NCBI GenBank assembly: GCA_900318195.1
Contig: ONJR01000018.1
Span: forward strand, 1 to 44,590
Source of the DNA: an uncultured Planctomycetota bacterium
Lineage (GTDB): Bacteria > Planctomycetota > Planctomycetia > Pirellulales > Thermoguttaceae
Direction: 5' to 3'
Length of the DNA: 44,590 bases
In this document: piece after piece, positions 9,131 to 18,256 of the stretch
Position numbering within the stretch: the first letter of the stretch is position 1
How the letters are laid out: the number at the start of each line of letters is the position of its first letter
Notes under the pieces: generated by a model
What the model was told of the DNA's origin: nothing
The model's input: the letters and a program-made list of their open reading frames with translations, nothing else
The model's database searches: none
Position numbers and translations under genes: made by a program

Positions 9131-9233
9131 AGAGCGTAGGTTATCGTGTTGTTTGCGTTAACGTGGATATGAGGAATTTGAGGGATGCGGACTCCGGCGC
9201 TTATTAAGATAGGGTCTGGTTCTTCGTCGCGCG
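9131..9233 (+). repeat. Copy B of duplicated leader plus signal-peptide segment
   Basis: Second copy of the segment at 7615-7715, now in front of the permease gene. The conserved palindrome CGTTAACG is at 9156-9163 and the GAGGA ribosome binding site is again 9 bases before the ATG. Translation gives a matching start, MRTP, then IG.GS.SR. Similarity stops shortly after codon 16. Confidence 0.85.
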
Positions 9234-10144
9234 GTATGCGGCGGTTTATTGGTCTAGCGCTGTTTACGGCGGTTGCTTTTATTATTTTTGCAAGTGTGCG
9301 CGCCGAATCGTCGTCGGCAAGTTCTGGTACGAACTCGGACGCTGGCGCCGCGCAAGTTGTGGAATCTGACAGCGCGCAAGTTGCTACGTCGTCGCGCGCG
9401 CAAAACGACTCGATTTTGACGAAGGACAAGATGACCTTCGTGCAGAAGACGGCGCGAAGTTTTCAAAAGACGTTTCTGATCGAGAATCGCTGGAAGCTCT
9501 TCTTACAGGGGCTTTGGGTCACAATTAAGATAACGATCATAGCGACTCTTCTCGGTACGGCGCTCGCTTTTCTGCAGTGTATGGCGCGCCGATCTAAGCG
9601 CGCGTGGCTACGCTATCCGGCGAAGATTTATATTGCTATTATGCAAGGAACGCCGATTCTTGTCGTTCTCCTTATCGCGTACTACGTTGTTTTTACAAAG
9701 CTCGCGATACCTGGCGACATTGTCGCCGCGATAGCGCTCGCGCTTAACTTTGCGGCGTATGCCGGCGAGCAAATGCGTTCCGGAGTAGACGGGATCGACC
9801 AAGGTCTCTTGGAGGCTGCGCGGGCGCTTGGCTTTGGGCGTATTCATGTGTTTTGGAAGATTATTTTTCCTATCGCGACGCGGCGCATTATGCCTGTTTA
9901 CAAAGGAGAATTTATTTCTCTCTTGAAGACGACGTCGATCGTGGGGTACGTTGCGATCCAGGATCTTACGAAAGCGAGCGATATTGTGCGAGGACGTACG
10001 TACGAGGCGTTCTTTCCTCTTATCGCAACGGCGATTATTTACCTGATAACCGCTCATTTCCTCGCTTCTGGCTTTGCCTACCTTGAATACCGACTTAATC
10101 CGATTAACCGTCGTAAACGAGCGAAAGGCGAGGTGAACGTATGA
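9185..10144 (+). CDS. Polar amino acid ABC transporter permease with an extra N-terminal signal peptide and linker
   Basis: Membrane subunit of a PAAT-family importer. The last 220 residues form the permease domain. It starts at [19 protein letters not shown] and has several hydrophobic helices, the motif [11 protein letters not shown], the [12 protein letters not shown] coupling (EAA) loop that contacts the ATPase, and a conserved FISLLKTTS segment. Unusually, the domain is preceded by a signal-peptide-like segment (residues 1-40, ending in SVRA) and a Ser/Ala-rich linker of about 50 residues. Fused binding-protein/permease proteins of other gut bacteria carry the binding domain exactly there, so this looks like a fusion that lost its binding domain. 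The stop codon overlaps the ATPase start as ATGA. Confidence 0.9.
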   Translation: MRTPALIKIGSGSSSRGMRRFIGLALFTAVAFIIFASVRAESSSASSGTNSDAGAAQVVESDSAQVATSSRAQNDSILTKDKMTFVQKTARSFQKTFLIENRWKLFLQGLWVTIKITIIATLLGTALAFLQCMARRSKRAWLRYPAKIYIAIMQGTPILVVLLIAYYVVFTKLAIPGDIVAAIALALNFAAYAGEQMRSGVDGIDQGLLEAARALGFGRIHVFWKIIFPIATRRIMPVYKGEFISLLKTTSIVGYVAIQDLTKASDIVRGRTYEAFFPLIATAIIYLITAHFLASGFAYLEYRLNPINRRKRAKGEVNV

Positions 10145-11256
10145 CCGATTCAAATATTGCTATCGAAGTCAAGGGACTTTGCAAGAACTTTGGCGGCGTG
10201 CCAGTCCTTGTCAATCTCGACGCGACGATTAAGAAAGGTGAAATCGTCTCAATTATCGGACCGTCCGGCGCTGGTAAAAGCACCTTCCTCAGATGCCTGA
10301 ATCTCCTCGAGACCCCCGATTCGGGGCACATCTATGTCGACGGCGTCGACGCGCTTGAAATGGACGTTCGGAAATTGCGCATGAAGATGGGGATGGTCTT
10401 TCAGCAATTCAATTTGTTTCCGCACCTTTCTGCGCTTGAGAACATAACGTTGGCGCCTAAGACTTTGCTGAAGCTGTCTTCCGCTGAAGCGAAAGAGCGC
10501 GCGCTTGATCTACTTGATAAAGTCGGGCTTGCCGGTAAAGAATGGGCTTTTCCATGGGAGCTTTCTGGCGGTCAGCAACAGCGAGTAGCTATCGCGCGCG
10601 CGTTGGCGATGCGTCCTGAGATCATCCTGTTCGACGAGCCGACCTCCGCGCTTGACCCGACAATGGTGAACGAAGTCTTGGGCGTTATTCGTAGCATAGC
10701 GGACGAGTCCGGTATGACGATGGCGATCGTGACGCATGAAATGCGTTTCGCGCGCGAAGTTTCCGACCGCGTGTTTTACATGGATCAGGGAGTCGTCTAC
10801 GAAGAAGGGTCGCCTGAGCAGATCTTTGAGGCGCCGCGCCGTGATCGCACGCGCGCGTTCATTTTGCGCGTCGATACGATTTCGTTCGAGATAGGCGAAC
10901 ACAACTTCGATTCGTACCGATTTGCGGCAGAGGTCGAAGATTTCGCGATGAAACATCTTGTCGATCCTGAGCGGCGCCAGCTCATTGTCGATATGTGCGA
11001 AGAACTCTTCTCGTGTTTCTTCTTCAATGTATCGGAAGAATTGACGTTCTCCATCGGCATAACGGATCACAAGGACGTTGAACTGCGGTTTGTGTATTCC
11101 AGCGAATCCGCATTGAACCCGATGGAAGTCGATGAAAATTGCGCGCTGTTTGCACGCGGAATTATCGTGAAGCATTCCTCGACCTGGAAATTCCGATACG
11201 ACGAAAGCGAACATTTGAACGCGCTCGAACTTGTCATTCCGAAAAATATCAAGTAA
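10141..11256 (+). CDS. Polar amino acid ABC transporter ATP-binding protein with C-terminal extension
   Basis: ATPase subunit that powers the importer encoded just upstream. The first 240 residues contain all ABC motifs: Walker [11 protein letters not shown]-loop FQQFNLFPH, signature LSGGQQQR, Walker [13 protein letters not shown] and switch His in VTHEM. PAAT ATPases are normally about 240-250 residues, but this one has 371. The extra 120 residues contain [17 protein letters not shown] and resemble the RsbW-type GHKL ATPase fold. An Asn-box residue is not evident, so the domain is probably non-catalytic. I recall similar tails on Bacteroidetes amino acid transporters. The start overlaps the permease stop (ATGA), implying translational coupling. 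A strong terminator follows. Confidence 0.95.
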   Translation: MTDSNIAIEVKGLCKNFGGVPVLVNLDATIKKGEIVSIIGPSGAGKSTFLRCLNLLETPDSGHIYVDGVDALEMDVRKLRMKMGMVFQQFNLFPHLSALENITLAPKTLLKLSSAEAKERALDLLDKVGLAGKEWAFPWELSGGQQQRVAIARALAMRPEIILFDEPTSALDPTMVNEVLGVIRSIADESGMTMAIVTHEMRFAREVSDRVFYMDQGVVYEEGSPEQIFEAPRRDRTRAFILRVDTISFEIGEHNFDSYRFAAEVEDFAMKHLVDPERRQLIVDMCEELFSCFFFNVSEELTFSIGITDHKDVELRFVYSSESALNPMEVDENCALFARGIIVKHSSTWKFRYDESEHLNALELVIPKNIK

Positions 11257-11282
11257 CGCTCTCCCAGCGATAGAAAATGAAA

Positions 11283-11328
11283 CAAGCGCAATTCATGGAA
11301 TGTGGAATTGCGCTTGCTTCTTTTTTTT
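11283..11328 (+). terminator. Terminator of the ABC transporter operon
   Basis: A 12-bp perfect inverted repeat (11283-11294 with 11305-11316) with a 10-base loop is followed by CTTCTTTTTTTTA. It lies between convergent genes (ATPase and parB) and may act weakly in the other direction too. Confidence 0.92.
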
Positions 11329-11351
11329 ACAGTAGCGTTTACGCGACCGCG

Positions 11352-12452
11352 TTAGAATTCTCGCGGTTTGAGCGCCTGGTAGATTCTTTCAAAATCGTCG
11401 TTTGAATTGAACTGAATGACGAGCTTACCGCGTCCTTTGTCGTTCGACGTCAATTTAATCTTCATGCCGAGCCAAGCGCGAAATTGATTCTCTAACTCCT
11501 GAATGTGAGGACTGACCTGTTTCGCCGGCGCGCTCGGTTTGCTTCCCGTGATTTCGACCCCTCTTTCGACGTCGAGGAATTCGCGCACAATCTCTTCCGT
11601 CTGACGTACCGAAAGGCGTTCGTCCACGATTCTGTGCGCAAGCTCGATCTGATCCTCTTCTTCCAATGAAATGAGCGCGCGCGCGTGTCCTTGGCTGAGT
11701 TGACCGGCGCTCGTCATCTCCTGGACTTCTTCAGCAAGCTCTAAGAGGCGCATGAAATTTGACACGGTTGACCTTTCGAGCGCTAAGCGATGAGCCAGTT
11801 CCGTGTGCGTGCCGCCATAGACGTCGAGGTAGTTTTTAAAAGCCTTGGCCTTTTCTATCGGGTTCAGGTCGCACCGTTGCATATTCTCGGTGAGCGCGAG
11901 TTCTGCCATTTGGCGGTCGTCGACTACGATCAAGATAGCCGGCACGGCGCTCCAGCCGACCTCCTTTGCCGCGCGCAAACGCCTTTCGCCTGCGACAACC
12001 TCGTAGCGCTCGCCCGTCTGGCGTACCACTATCGGCTGCAACATTCCATGGCGCTCGAGACTTTCTTTTAACTCGGCGAGTTCGTCGGCGTCAAAGGTTA
12101 GGCGCGGTTGGAACGGGTTACGATCAATCAGGGCAATTTCAATTTCGACTGCTTGCCGTCCGTCCGAAAATTGGGCAAGCGCGCGATCTTTCTCGTCCTC
12201 GAGCTCAGCGGCGACGGAACGTTTAGAAGCGCGACTACCCGTTTGTTCGAGCTCAGAGTCCGATTGACCCGGAAACGCTACGATCGAAGGATAGCTTTCT
12301 TCACTTGCTCCCTGCGCTTCGCTTGACGTTTCAACGTCGAATTCGTCAAAATCGCTTTCCAGGGGTCTTGCAGGAGCTGCGTTCGGTTGCGCTGCGGCAA
12401 CCTTTCCAAGTAACGCTTCAAGCCCTCGACCTAGCCGTTTGTCTTTAGACAC
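11352..12452 (-). CDS. parB: Chromosome partition protein ParB
   Basis: CTP-dependent DNA clamp that loads at parS sites and drives chromosome segregation with ParA. The 366-residue protein begins with the classic RLGRGLEALLGK. A variable acidic linker follows (about 25-105), then the N-terminal CTPase domain with NPFQPR and GERRLRAA. The parS-reading helix-turn-helix lies around HTELAHRLALERSTVSNF, and the C-terminal dimerisation domain starts near HIQELENQFRAWLG. Its start overlaps the end of parA by 8 bases, so the two are translationally coupled. I found no good match to the parS consensus in this window. Confidence 0.97.
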   Translation of the reverse strand: MSKDKRLGRGLEALLGKVAAAQPNAAPARPLESDFDEFDVETSSEAQGASEESYPSIVAFPGQSDSELEQTGSRASKRSVAAELEDEKDRALAQFSDGRQAVEIEIALIDRNPFQPRLTFDADELAELKESLERHGMLQPIVVRQTGERYEVVAGERRLRAAKEVGWSAVPAILIVVDDRQMAELALTENMQRCDLNPIEKAKAFKNYLDVYGGTHTELAHRLALERSTVSNFMRLLELAEEVQEMTSAGQLSQGHARALISLEEEDQIELAHRIVDERLSVRQTEEIVREFLDVERGVEITGSKPSAPAKQVSPHIQELENQFRAWLGMKIKLTSNDKGRGKLVIQFNSNDDFERIYQALKPREF

Positions 12453-13191
12453 GATCCAATACCTCCAAACTCAGTTCTATATAAGCACGCGCGCCGCGCG
12501 ATCTGGGCGCGTAATCGATGATGGATTTTCCGTGGCTGGACGCTTCGGTAAAAGAAACGTCGCGCGGAATCGTCGTTCTGAAAACGACGTCGCCAAATTT
12601 TTCTCGTACGTCTTCCTCGACCTCGCCGGTCAATTCCAACGAACGATCGCACATGGTGAGCACGACCCCCGCATATTCGAGCGCCTTCGACCGTCGACTC
12701 ATCACTTTGACAATGACTTCGAGCATCTGAACCAGACCTTCCATTGCGAAGTATTCGCATTGAACCGGTATAATGACCTCGTTCGACCACGCTAACGACG
12801 ACTGCGTGAGAGGTCCCACGGAAGGAGGACAGTCGATGAAAATGTGGTCGTAGCCGCGCGTCTCGCGCATGAGACGAAGCGTCATTTGCTCGATCTTACG
12901 CGGTTCGCGAACGCTCGTAAGCCGCTCGACGTCGCCGAAGTTGCGACTGCCCGGAAGCACGTCTATCCCGTACGGCGTCTTCTGAATCGTATGTCGGATC
13001 GGTTCGCCCGTTACGAGAGGATGACGCGACGACGGCAGAAGGCACAGACCGTTCGTCGCGTTGCACTGAGGATCGAAGTCGACAAGCAGAACCGACGAAC
13101 CCGCGCGCGCAAATCCTGCGGCGAGCGAGATTGCCGTCGTCGTTTTACCAACCCCTCCTTTTTGGTTGGCAATGCAAAAAGTCCGCGTCAT
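12445..13191 (-). CDS. parA: Chromosome partition ATPase ParA (Soj)
   Basis: Walker-type ATPase that binds the nucleoid and moves ParB-parS complexes. The deviant Walker A motif KGGVGKTT is near residue 11, Walker A' is in VLLVDFDPQCNAT, and the Walker B-like segment is DHIFIDCPPS. At 248 residues it is the short chromosomal (Soj-like) form without an N-terminal DNA-binding domain. I chose the ATG at 13191 because GAGG (13202-13199) then sits 7 bases upstream; the in-frame ATG at 13197 would be too close. First gene of a parA-parB operon with its own promoter at 13255-13283. Confidence 0.96.
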   Translation of the reverse strand: MTRTFCIANQKGGVGKTTTAISLAAGFARAGSSVLLVDFDPQCNATNGLCLLPSSRHPLVTGEPIRHTIQKTPYGIDVLPGSRNFGDVERLTSVREPRKIEQMTLRLMRETRGYDHIFIDCPPSVGPLTQSSLAWSNEVIIPVQCEYFAMEGLVQMLEVIVKVMSRRSKALEYAGVVLTMCDRSLELTGEVEEDVREKFGDVVFRTTIPRDVSFTEASSHGKSIIDYAPRSRGARAYIELSLEVLDRV

Positions 13192-13254
13192 ACCCATACC
13201 TCGATCAACTTGACGTTCGTCCTGCGCGTCTTCGGCGCGCCCAATACGATCCGG

Positions 13255-13283
13255 ATTATAACGGTTCGTTGAAAAGTTGTGAA
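13255..13283 (-). promoter_or_regulatory. Promoter of parA-parB
   Basis: On the minus strand TTCACA (13283-13278) and TATAAT (13260-13255) are separated by 17 bases, a near-consensus sigma-70 promoter about 65 bases before parA. Confidence 0.75.
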
Positions 13284-13428
13284 CGGCAATTTTTGCAAAT
13301 TCATGGCGCAGCTTTTATTCAATCGGTATTCAAACGGTTTTCTATCTTGCGCATTCTTCTTACGTTGGGAGCGTTGCCTAATCGTATAAAGCGAAATTCT
13401 GAACCTGCGCTAAATTTAGCGTCAAAAC

Positions 13429-13456
13429 TTGACTGACGTCCGATCGTCCCTATACT
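13429..13456 (+). promoter_or_regulatory. Promoter of the histidine kinase/rhamnosidase unit
   Basis: TTGACT (13429-13434) and TATACT (13451-13456) are spaced by 16 bases. The predicted transcript start near 13463 gives a leader of about 130 bases before the kinase gene. The region 13192-13591 is the divergent control region between parA and the kinase. Confidence 0.7.
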
Positions 13457-13488
13457 ATCTTTTATGACGCGCGCGATTTTGGCGCTAG

Positions 13489-13505
13489 GAACGTTTGTAA
13501 CGTTC
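13489..13505 (+). promoter_or_regulatory. Perfect inverted repeat in kinase leader
   Basis: GAACGTT and AACGTTC form a 7-bp inverted repeat with a 3-base centre, roughly 30 bases downstream of the predicted transcript start. It could be a repressor site or an RNA hairpin; no factor is suggested by the sequence. Confidence 0.4.
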
Positions 13506-13591
13506 TTGATCGTTCGCGCGAATTAGTATGCGTCGCGAACGGCGGCGCGCGTAATGCGCCCGTTGTGAGACCACGCTCGATAGGAAGGAAT

Positions 13592-15439
13592 ATGGAGTTT
13601 AAACGTACTGGCAAATCGCTCTTTGAATCAAGCCTTGAGATCAAGTGTTTGTTTTTCTTTGGCGTTGCGCTCGCGATTGTCATTCTGATAAGCGTTTCCC
13701 TGTACTATAAAGCGACGAAATCACAAGTCGAAGCGCAGAACACGCTCATGGGAAAGCTGATTAGCGAGCGTGAATTCTTACTGATTCACATTAAGGGCTT
13801 AGCTATTCAGGGAGGTACGGGCTCGGTAGCAGCGGTTGAATCGGTCGGCGCGCGCGACGACTCTAACGATTTTATCGATTCAATGACCTCGCTTAGCGAA
13901 GAAATCGGCAACGTTTCGACGCGCTCGCGCTTTGAAACGCGTTTGATCCGCGCGTTTCGTAATCGCGGCGATAACAGCGACGACGCGCCCCGCGACGATT
14001 ACGAACTCAAGCTACTCGAGGATTTGGACGCGCAGCCCTTTGATCCCGCCGAGACGAGCGTCTCTTCCTCCGCGATCGAACGTGTGGACGACGACGGACG
14101 CTACCACTATTACCAGCCTTTACGCCTTGAGCGGTCATGTTGGAACTGTCACCGCGGCGTGATGGGCGACTCTTCCCTTGAATTAGGTTCGACGCTCGGC
14201 GTGATTCAGGTAACAATTCCAGAGCCTCCAGCGCGCAAAGAACGCGCGCGCTTGTGGACGCTGCTCCTAGGCGGCGCGATCATCAGCGCGTTTTTGGGGA
14301 TGATTGCGTTTTACATCGTTATCCGAATCGTTATTGTGAAACCTCTGCGTAGCCTACGCGAGGTGAGCGAAGCGATCGGTCGCGGCGACGTCTCGAAGCG
14401 CGCCGAACTCCAGACGGGAGACGAATTCGAAGCGTTGGGCGCCGCTTTTAATAGAATGTTGCGCTATCTAGTCGCGACGCAGGAAAAGTTGCGTGCGCTC
14501 AATACCGAGCTTGGGCGCAAGGTTGACGAATTGGCGCAGGCGAACCTCCAGCTATTTGAGTCGAACCGAGTGAAATCTGATTTCATGGCGACAATGAGTC
14601 ACGAGCTTCGAACCCCTCTCAATAGTATTTTGGGCTTCAGTCAGATACTTGGCTCGATCGAATCTCTCGACGAGCGCCAGCGGAAATACGTCAACAACAT
14701 CAATAACTCCGGCGTATCCTTGTTGAAAATGATCAATAATATCCTGGATATGGCGAAGTTGGACGCCGGGCGCGTGGAGGTTAAACTCTCCAATTTTAAA
14801 ATTGAGACGGTTGTCCTGGCTCAGTGCGATATGGCGCGTCCGTTGCTCGATAAAAAAAATCTCGAATTGACAACCCGGTTTGAGCCAAATCTGCCCCAGA
14901 TGCATCAAGACGAAGCGAGACTGCAACAAATCTTGAATAATCTACTCTCTAACGCGATAAAGTTCACGCCCGAGGGCGGACGCGTTCAGGTCGACGTCTC
15001 ACGTGTCTTGCGACCGCCGCTCACGCGCCCGCTTGCCAGTTCGTATACGGAAGACGAACCGTTCTTACAAATGAAGGTCATTGATTCTGGAGTTGGCGTC
15101 GCGGAGGAAGATCGACAGATTATTTTCGAGAAGTTTCGACAGGGTAAGAGTTCGCAGGAAGGAGGCGCAATGACGCGCGAATATTCCGGAAGCGGACTTG
15201 GACTTTCGATTGTTAAAGAACTGTGCAAGTTGCTGGAGGGCGAGATAACGTTAGAGAGCCAGCCAGGATTTGGTAGTGTTTTTACAGTCTTTGTGCCATG
15301 GCGGCTAAAGTTGCCGGCCTTGACGGAGTCCCCTATGCAATCCGAAATCCAGGAGTTTGCTAAAGCAGGCGTGTCGCGCAAAACGGGCGTTCATAACAAC
15401 GCGTCCGGTCGTGATTTGGACGCCTCTTCAGAGAAGTAG
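13592..15439 (+). CDS. Sensor histidine kinase with CXXCH heme-type (DUF3365/Tll0287-like) sensor domain
   Basis: Membrane sensor kinase of 615 residues. Helix 1 (about 19-38) and helix 2 (about 221-247) bracket a periplasmic domain that contains CWNCH at residues 183-187, a covalent heme c attachment motif typical of DUF3365/Tll0287-like sensors. HAMP follows (about 248-300), then a short coiled coil. The HisKA domain has phospho-acceptor His337 in SHELRTPLN. The HATPase domain has N box NNLLSNAIKFTP, G1 DSGVGV and G2 GSGLGLSI. The start at 13592 has AGGAAGG just upstream; an in-frame GTG at 13565 lacks one. No response regulator is encoded nearby. It sits 62 bases before the rhamnosidase and probably shares its transcript. 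Redox, oxygen or NO sensing is inferred from the heme motif. Confidence 0.93.
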   Translation: MEFKRTGKSLFESSLEIKCLFFFGVALAIVILISVSLYYKATKSQVEAQNTLMGKLISEREFLLIHIKGLAIQGGTGSVAAVESVGARDDSNDFIDSMTSLSEEIGNVSTRSRFETRLIRAFRNRGDNSDDAPRDDYELKLLEDLDAQPFDPAETSVSSSAIERVDDDGRYHYYQPLRLERSCWNCHRGVMGDSSLELGSTLGVIQVTIPEPPARKERARLWTLLLGGAIISAFLGMIAFYIVIRIVIVKPLRSLREVSEAIGRGDVSKRAELQTGDEFEALGAAFNRMLRYLVATQEKLRALNTELGRKVDELAQANLQLFESNRVKSDFMATMSHELRTPLNSILGFSQILGSIESLDERQRKYVNNINNSGVSLLKMINNILDMAKLDAGRVEVKLSNFKIETVVLAQCDMARPLLDKKNLELTTRFEPNLPQMHQDEARLQQILNNLLSNAIKFTPEGGRVQVDVSRVLRPPLTRPLASSYTEDEPFLQMKVIDSGVGVAEEDRQIIFEKFRQGKSSQEGGAMTREYSGSGLGLSIVKELCKLLEGEITLESQPGFGSVFTVFVPWRLKLPALTESPMQSEIQEFAKAGVSRKTGVHNNASGRDLDASSEK

Positions 15440-15501
15440 TCATGTTAAGTGTAATATTCTTTCCGTATCATACCAATCGACGCATTCAATAAGGAACGGA
15501 C

Positions 15502-18009
15502 ATGAAACAAACAATTTTGATCTGCGCGGCGTTCTTCACGGTCGCTCTTAGCGCGTTTACGCACGCTTTTGGCGTAGACAATAGCGCGCGGTACCGCGTC
15601 GAGCTACCAATGCAATTAACGCAAGCAGGCGAGATTCCGCTTGGCGAGCATTATCAGCCGACACTTGATTTCAAGGCGCAATGGATAGTCTCACCCGATT
15701 TGCCGACGCCTATTTTGCCGAATCTTTGGATCGCTTACCGTAAAACGGTAAGTCTAGACGCGGCGCCGACGCAGGCTCTTTGCCGAATCGCGTGCGACTC
15801 GAAATACTGGCTATACGTCAATGGAGAAAACGTCGTCTTTGAGGGCGGACTCAAGCGTGGTCCTACTCCGTTTGACACATATTACGACGTCGTTGATCTC
15901 GCGCCGTTTCTCAAGCCAGGCGAGAATACGATCGCGATACTTCATTGGTTTTTTGGCAAACAAGGTTTTTCTCACGTTAATAGCGGCGTTCCAGGGTTGC
16001 TCTTTGACGCAACGACGAACGGCGAGTCCGGTTTCTATCTTATTTCCGATTCATCCTGGAAAACGTCGCTTTATTCAGCTGTGCCAGACGGTCTAGTGTG
16101 CCCCAATATTACGGCGCGCAGTAATAAAGAAGTTCACGCGAAGTTCGACGCGTCGAAGGTCGATCCTAACTGGCGCGCGACGACAACCGGCGCGTACGAA
16201 ATGATAACCCCCGACCCTCAACCGAATCGAAGACTAGGCGAATGGAACGTGCGATTCAACGCGCAGTACGATTTCGACGGCGATTGGAAAGCCGCAGACT
16301 TTGACGATTCAAACTGGCGTTTCGCTAAAGAACTAGGAACGCCTTATGACGCCGAAACACGCAAACCGCTGGCGCCATGGAACTACCTTTTTAAGCGTCC
16401 GTCGCCGCTCTTTAAAGACTGGGGAATGCGCGATTATCTGAGCGTAACCGAAGAGACTTTGCCCGACGGAAGTCTCAAGGTTGTCTGTCAGCTTCCTTAC
16501 AACTTGCACGCCACCCCTTACCTGAAAGTCGACGCGCCAGCCGGACTCGTTGTCGATATGCGAACGGACGATTATATGGGTGGAAGCGAGTACAATGTGC
16601 GCGGCGAGTATGTTACGAAAGCCGGAGTTCAGGAGTATGAATCTCTTGGCTGGATGAATGGGCACAAGATGATCTACACGCTGCCTCCCGGCGTCAAGCC
16701 GCTTGCTTTGCGCTACCGTGAAACCGGCTACGATACTGTTTTTGTCTCAAATTTCCGTTGCGACGACGAGTTCTACAATAGATTTTGGCAGAAGGCTGAA
16801 CGCACGCTCTATGTAACAATGCGCGATTCTTACTTCGATTGTCCTGATCGCGAGCGTTCGCACTGGTGGGGAGACGCCGTCAACGAGCTGGGAGAAGCGT
16901 TCTACGCCCTTGACAGAAACGCCGACGCTATTCCGCGCAAGGCGTTCTACGAACTTGCGCGCTTTCAACGTGCCGACGGGACGATGTATTCGCCAATTCC
17001 CGACGGGAACTGGTCGAAAGAATTGCCCGCCCAGATTCTTGCGACGATTAGTACCTGCGGACTTGGAGTGTACTCGTTCTTTTCCGGCGATTTTACCACC
17101 GGCGAAGATATTTATCCCGCGATTAAACGCTACCTCATGATTTGGGAGTTCGATCAGGACGGCGTAATCAAAGTTCGCAAAGGCGATTGGAGCTGGGGGG
17201 ACTGGGGAGAGAATATCGATTTGCGCGCGTTGCTCAACTGTTGGTATGCACTGGCGCTCGACGAAGCGATTGACTTAGCCGAAAGACTTGGCGATTTGGA
17301 CGGTCTTAACGAATTTCAGAGTCGACGCAAGAAGCTCACGGAGAATTTCAACCGCGTTTTCTGGACGGGTAAGGAGTATCGCAGTCCGGGCTACACGGGA
17401 CGTACGGACGATCGAGCGAACGCGCTCGCCGTCGTGGCGAATTTTGTCGAACCGGCTAACTACGACAAAATGCTTGCTGTCTTCAAAACCGAAGAGAACG
17501 CAAGCCCGTATATGGAAAAGTACGTCCTCCAAGCGCTCTTCTTGACCAATAACGGCGACTACGCGTTAGAGCGTCTGAAGAAGCGGTTCCAGAAAATGGT
17601 TGACTGTCCCGATTACACAACGTTATGGGAAGGCTGGGGGATAGGCGCTGAAGGCTATGGCGGCGGAACGATCAATCATGCCTGGAGCGGCGGCGGATTG
17701 ACTTGTCTCGCGCAGTACGCCGTCGGGTTGAGTCCGACGAAACCCGCGTTTGAAGAGTTCGAACTTTCACCTCAACTCGGTTCGCTTAAGCATATCGAGT
17801 ATAGCGCTCAGACACGCTTCGGCGCGATCGCGGTTCAGTACGACGTCGCTGATAGCAATCAGAAAGCGCTTAAGGTTAAGGTTTCGGTTCCACAGGGCGT
17901 GAAGGGGAAGTTCGTCGTTCCGCAGGGGTTCTGCCAAGAGGACGGCGAGTCGGTCGAGCTTCTTCCAGGCGAACATATCCTTGAATTTGACCGACAAGCG
18001 ACGAAATAA
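15502..18009 (+). CDS. Secreted GH78-like alpha-L-rhamnosidase
   Basis: Predicted exported glycoside hydrolase that removes terminal alpha-L-rhamnose from plant polysaccharides or glycosides. A signal peptide (about residues 1-23) is followed by beta-sandwich domains (to about 400) with lectin-like features such as LYVNGENVVFEGG. The (alpha/alpha)6 barrel follows, with DCPDRERSHWWGD near residues 446-458, holding the acidic residues of the GH78 active site. TLWEGWG lies near 706 and a C-terminal beta domain ends the protein. The length of 835 residues is on the short side for GH78 and differs in architecture from the 1147-residue homolog at 38445. AAGGAACGG precedes the ATG. Probably co-transcribed with the upstream kinase; a terminator follows. 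Confidence 0.88.
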   Translation: MKQTILICAAFFTVALSAFTHAFGVDNSARYRVELPMQLTQAGEIPLGEHYQPTLDFKAQWIVSPDLPTPILPNLWIAYRKTVSLDAAPTQALCRIACDSKYWLYVNGENVVFEGGLKRGPTPFDTYYDVVDLAPFLKPGENTIAILHWFFGKQGFSHVNSGVPGLLFDATTNGESGFYLISDSSWKTSLYSAVPDGLVCPNITARSNKEVHAKFDASKVDPNWRATTTGAYEMITPDPQPNRRLGEWNVRFNAQYDFDGDWKAADFDDSNWRFAKELGTPYDAETRKPLAPWNYLFKRPSPLFKDWGMRDYLSVTEETLPDGSLKVVCQLPYNLHATPYLKVDAPAGLVVDMRTDDYMGGSEYNVRGEYVTKAGVQEYESLGWMNGHKMIYTLPPGVKPLALRYRETGYDTVFVSNFRCDDEFYNRFWQKAERTLYVTMRDSYFDCPDRERSHWWGDAVNELGEAFYALDRNADAIPRKAFYELARFQRADGTMYSPIPDGNWSKELPAQILATISTCGLGVYSFFSGDFTTGEDIYPAIKRYLMIWEFDQDGVIKVRKGDWSWGDWGENIDLRALLNCWYALALDEAIDLAERLGDLDGLNEFQSRRKKLTENFNRVFWTGKEYRSPGYTGRTDDRANALAVVANFVEPANYDKMLAVFKTEENASPYMEKYVLQALFLTNNGDYALERLKKRFQKMVDCPDYTTLWEGWGIGAEGYGGGTINHAWSGGGLTCLAQYAVGLSPTKPAFEEFELSPQLGSLKHIEYSAQTRFGAIAVQYDVADSNQKALKVKVSVPQGVKGKFVVPQGFCQEDGESVELLPGEHILEFDRQATK

Positions 18010-18037
18010 CCGTCTGACGCGCATAATTTCATGTGGA

Positions 18038-18066
18038 GGCGCCGTCTATATGCAGACGGCGCCTTT
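18038..18066 (+). terminator. Terminator after rhamnosidase gene
   Basis: GGCGCCGTCT (18038-18047) and AGACGGCGCC (18054-18063) form a perfect 10-bp stem with a 6-base loop, followed by TTTC. Confidence 0.8.
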
Positions 18067-18210
18067 CGGCGTCATTTCATGAGCGTATTTGCCAAAATTC
18101 TCTATTGAAGATTTTTACGAGTGTGATAAAATGGGTAAAATGCGTAGTCGCTTTGACGAGGCGTCAGGATAAAATTTAGACGTTTTTTATCCTCCGCCCC
18201 CGTTGATAGG

Positions 18211-18238
18211 TTGACGCCAAGCCGTTTTAAAGTATGCT
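18211..18238 (+). promoter_or_regulatory. Promoter of the nusA-infB block
   Basis: TTGACG (18211-18216) and TATGCT (18233-18238) are 16 bases apart. The stretch 18067-18210 before it shows nothing else I recognise. Confidence 0.6.
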
Positions 18239-18256
18239 TACTGAGAATGCATTGTT

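Noticed and set aside
9013..9207. 64-codon frame before the permease
   Set aside because: It overlaps the permease start and duplicated leader, is Arg/Cys-rich and looks like chance.
10510..11214. 234-codon frame antisense to the ABC ATPase
   Set aside because: Shadow of the ATPase coding sequence, with no recognisable domain or start signal.
14996..15011. parS-like sequence around TCTCACGTG
   Set aside because: Only about 10 of 16 positions match the parS consensus and it lies inside the kinase gene; no site elsewhere is better.
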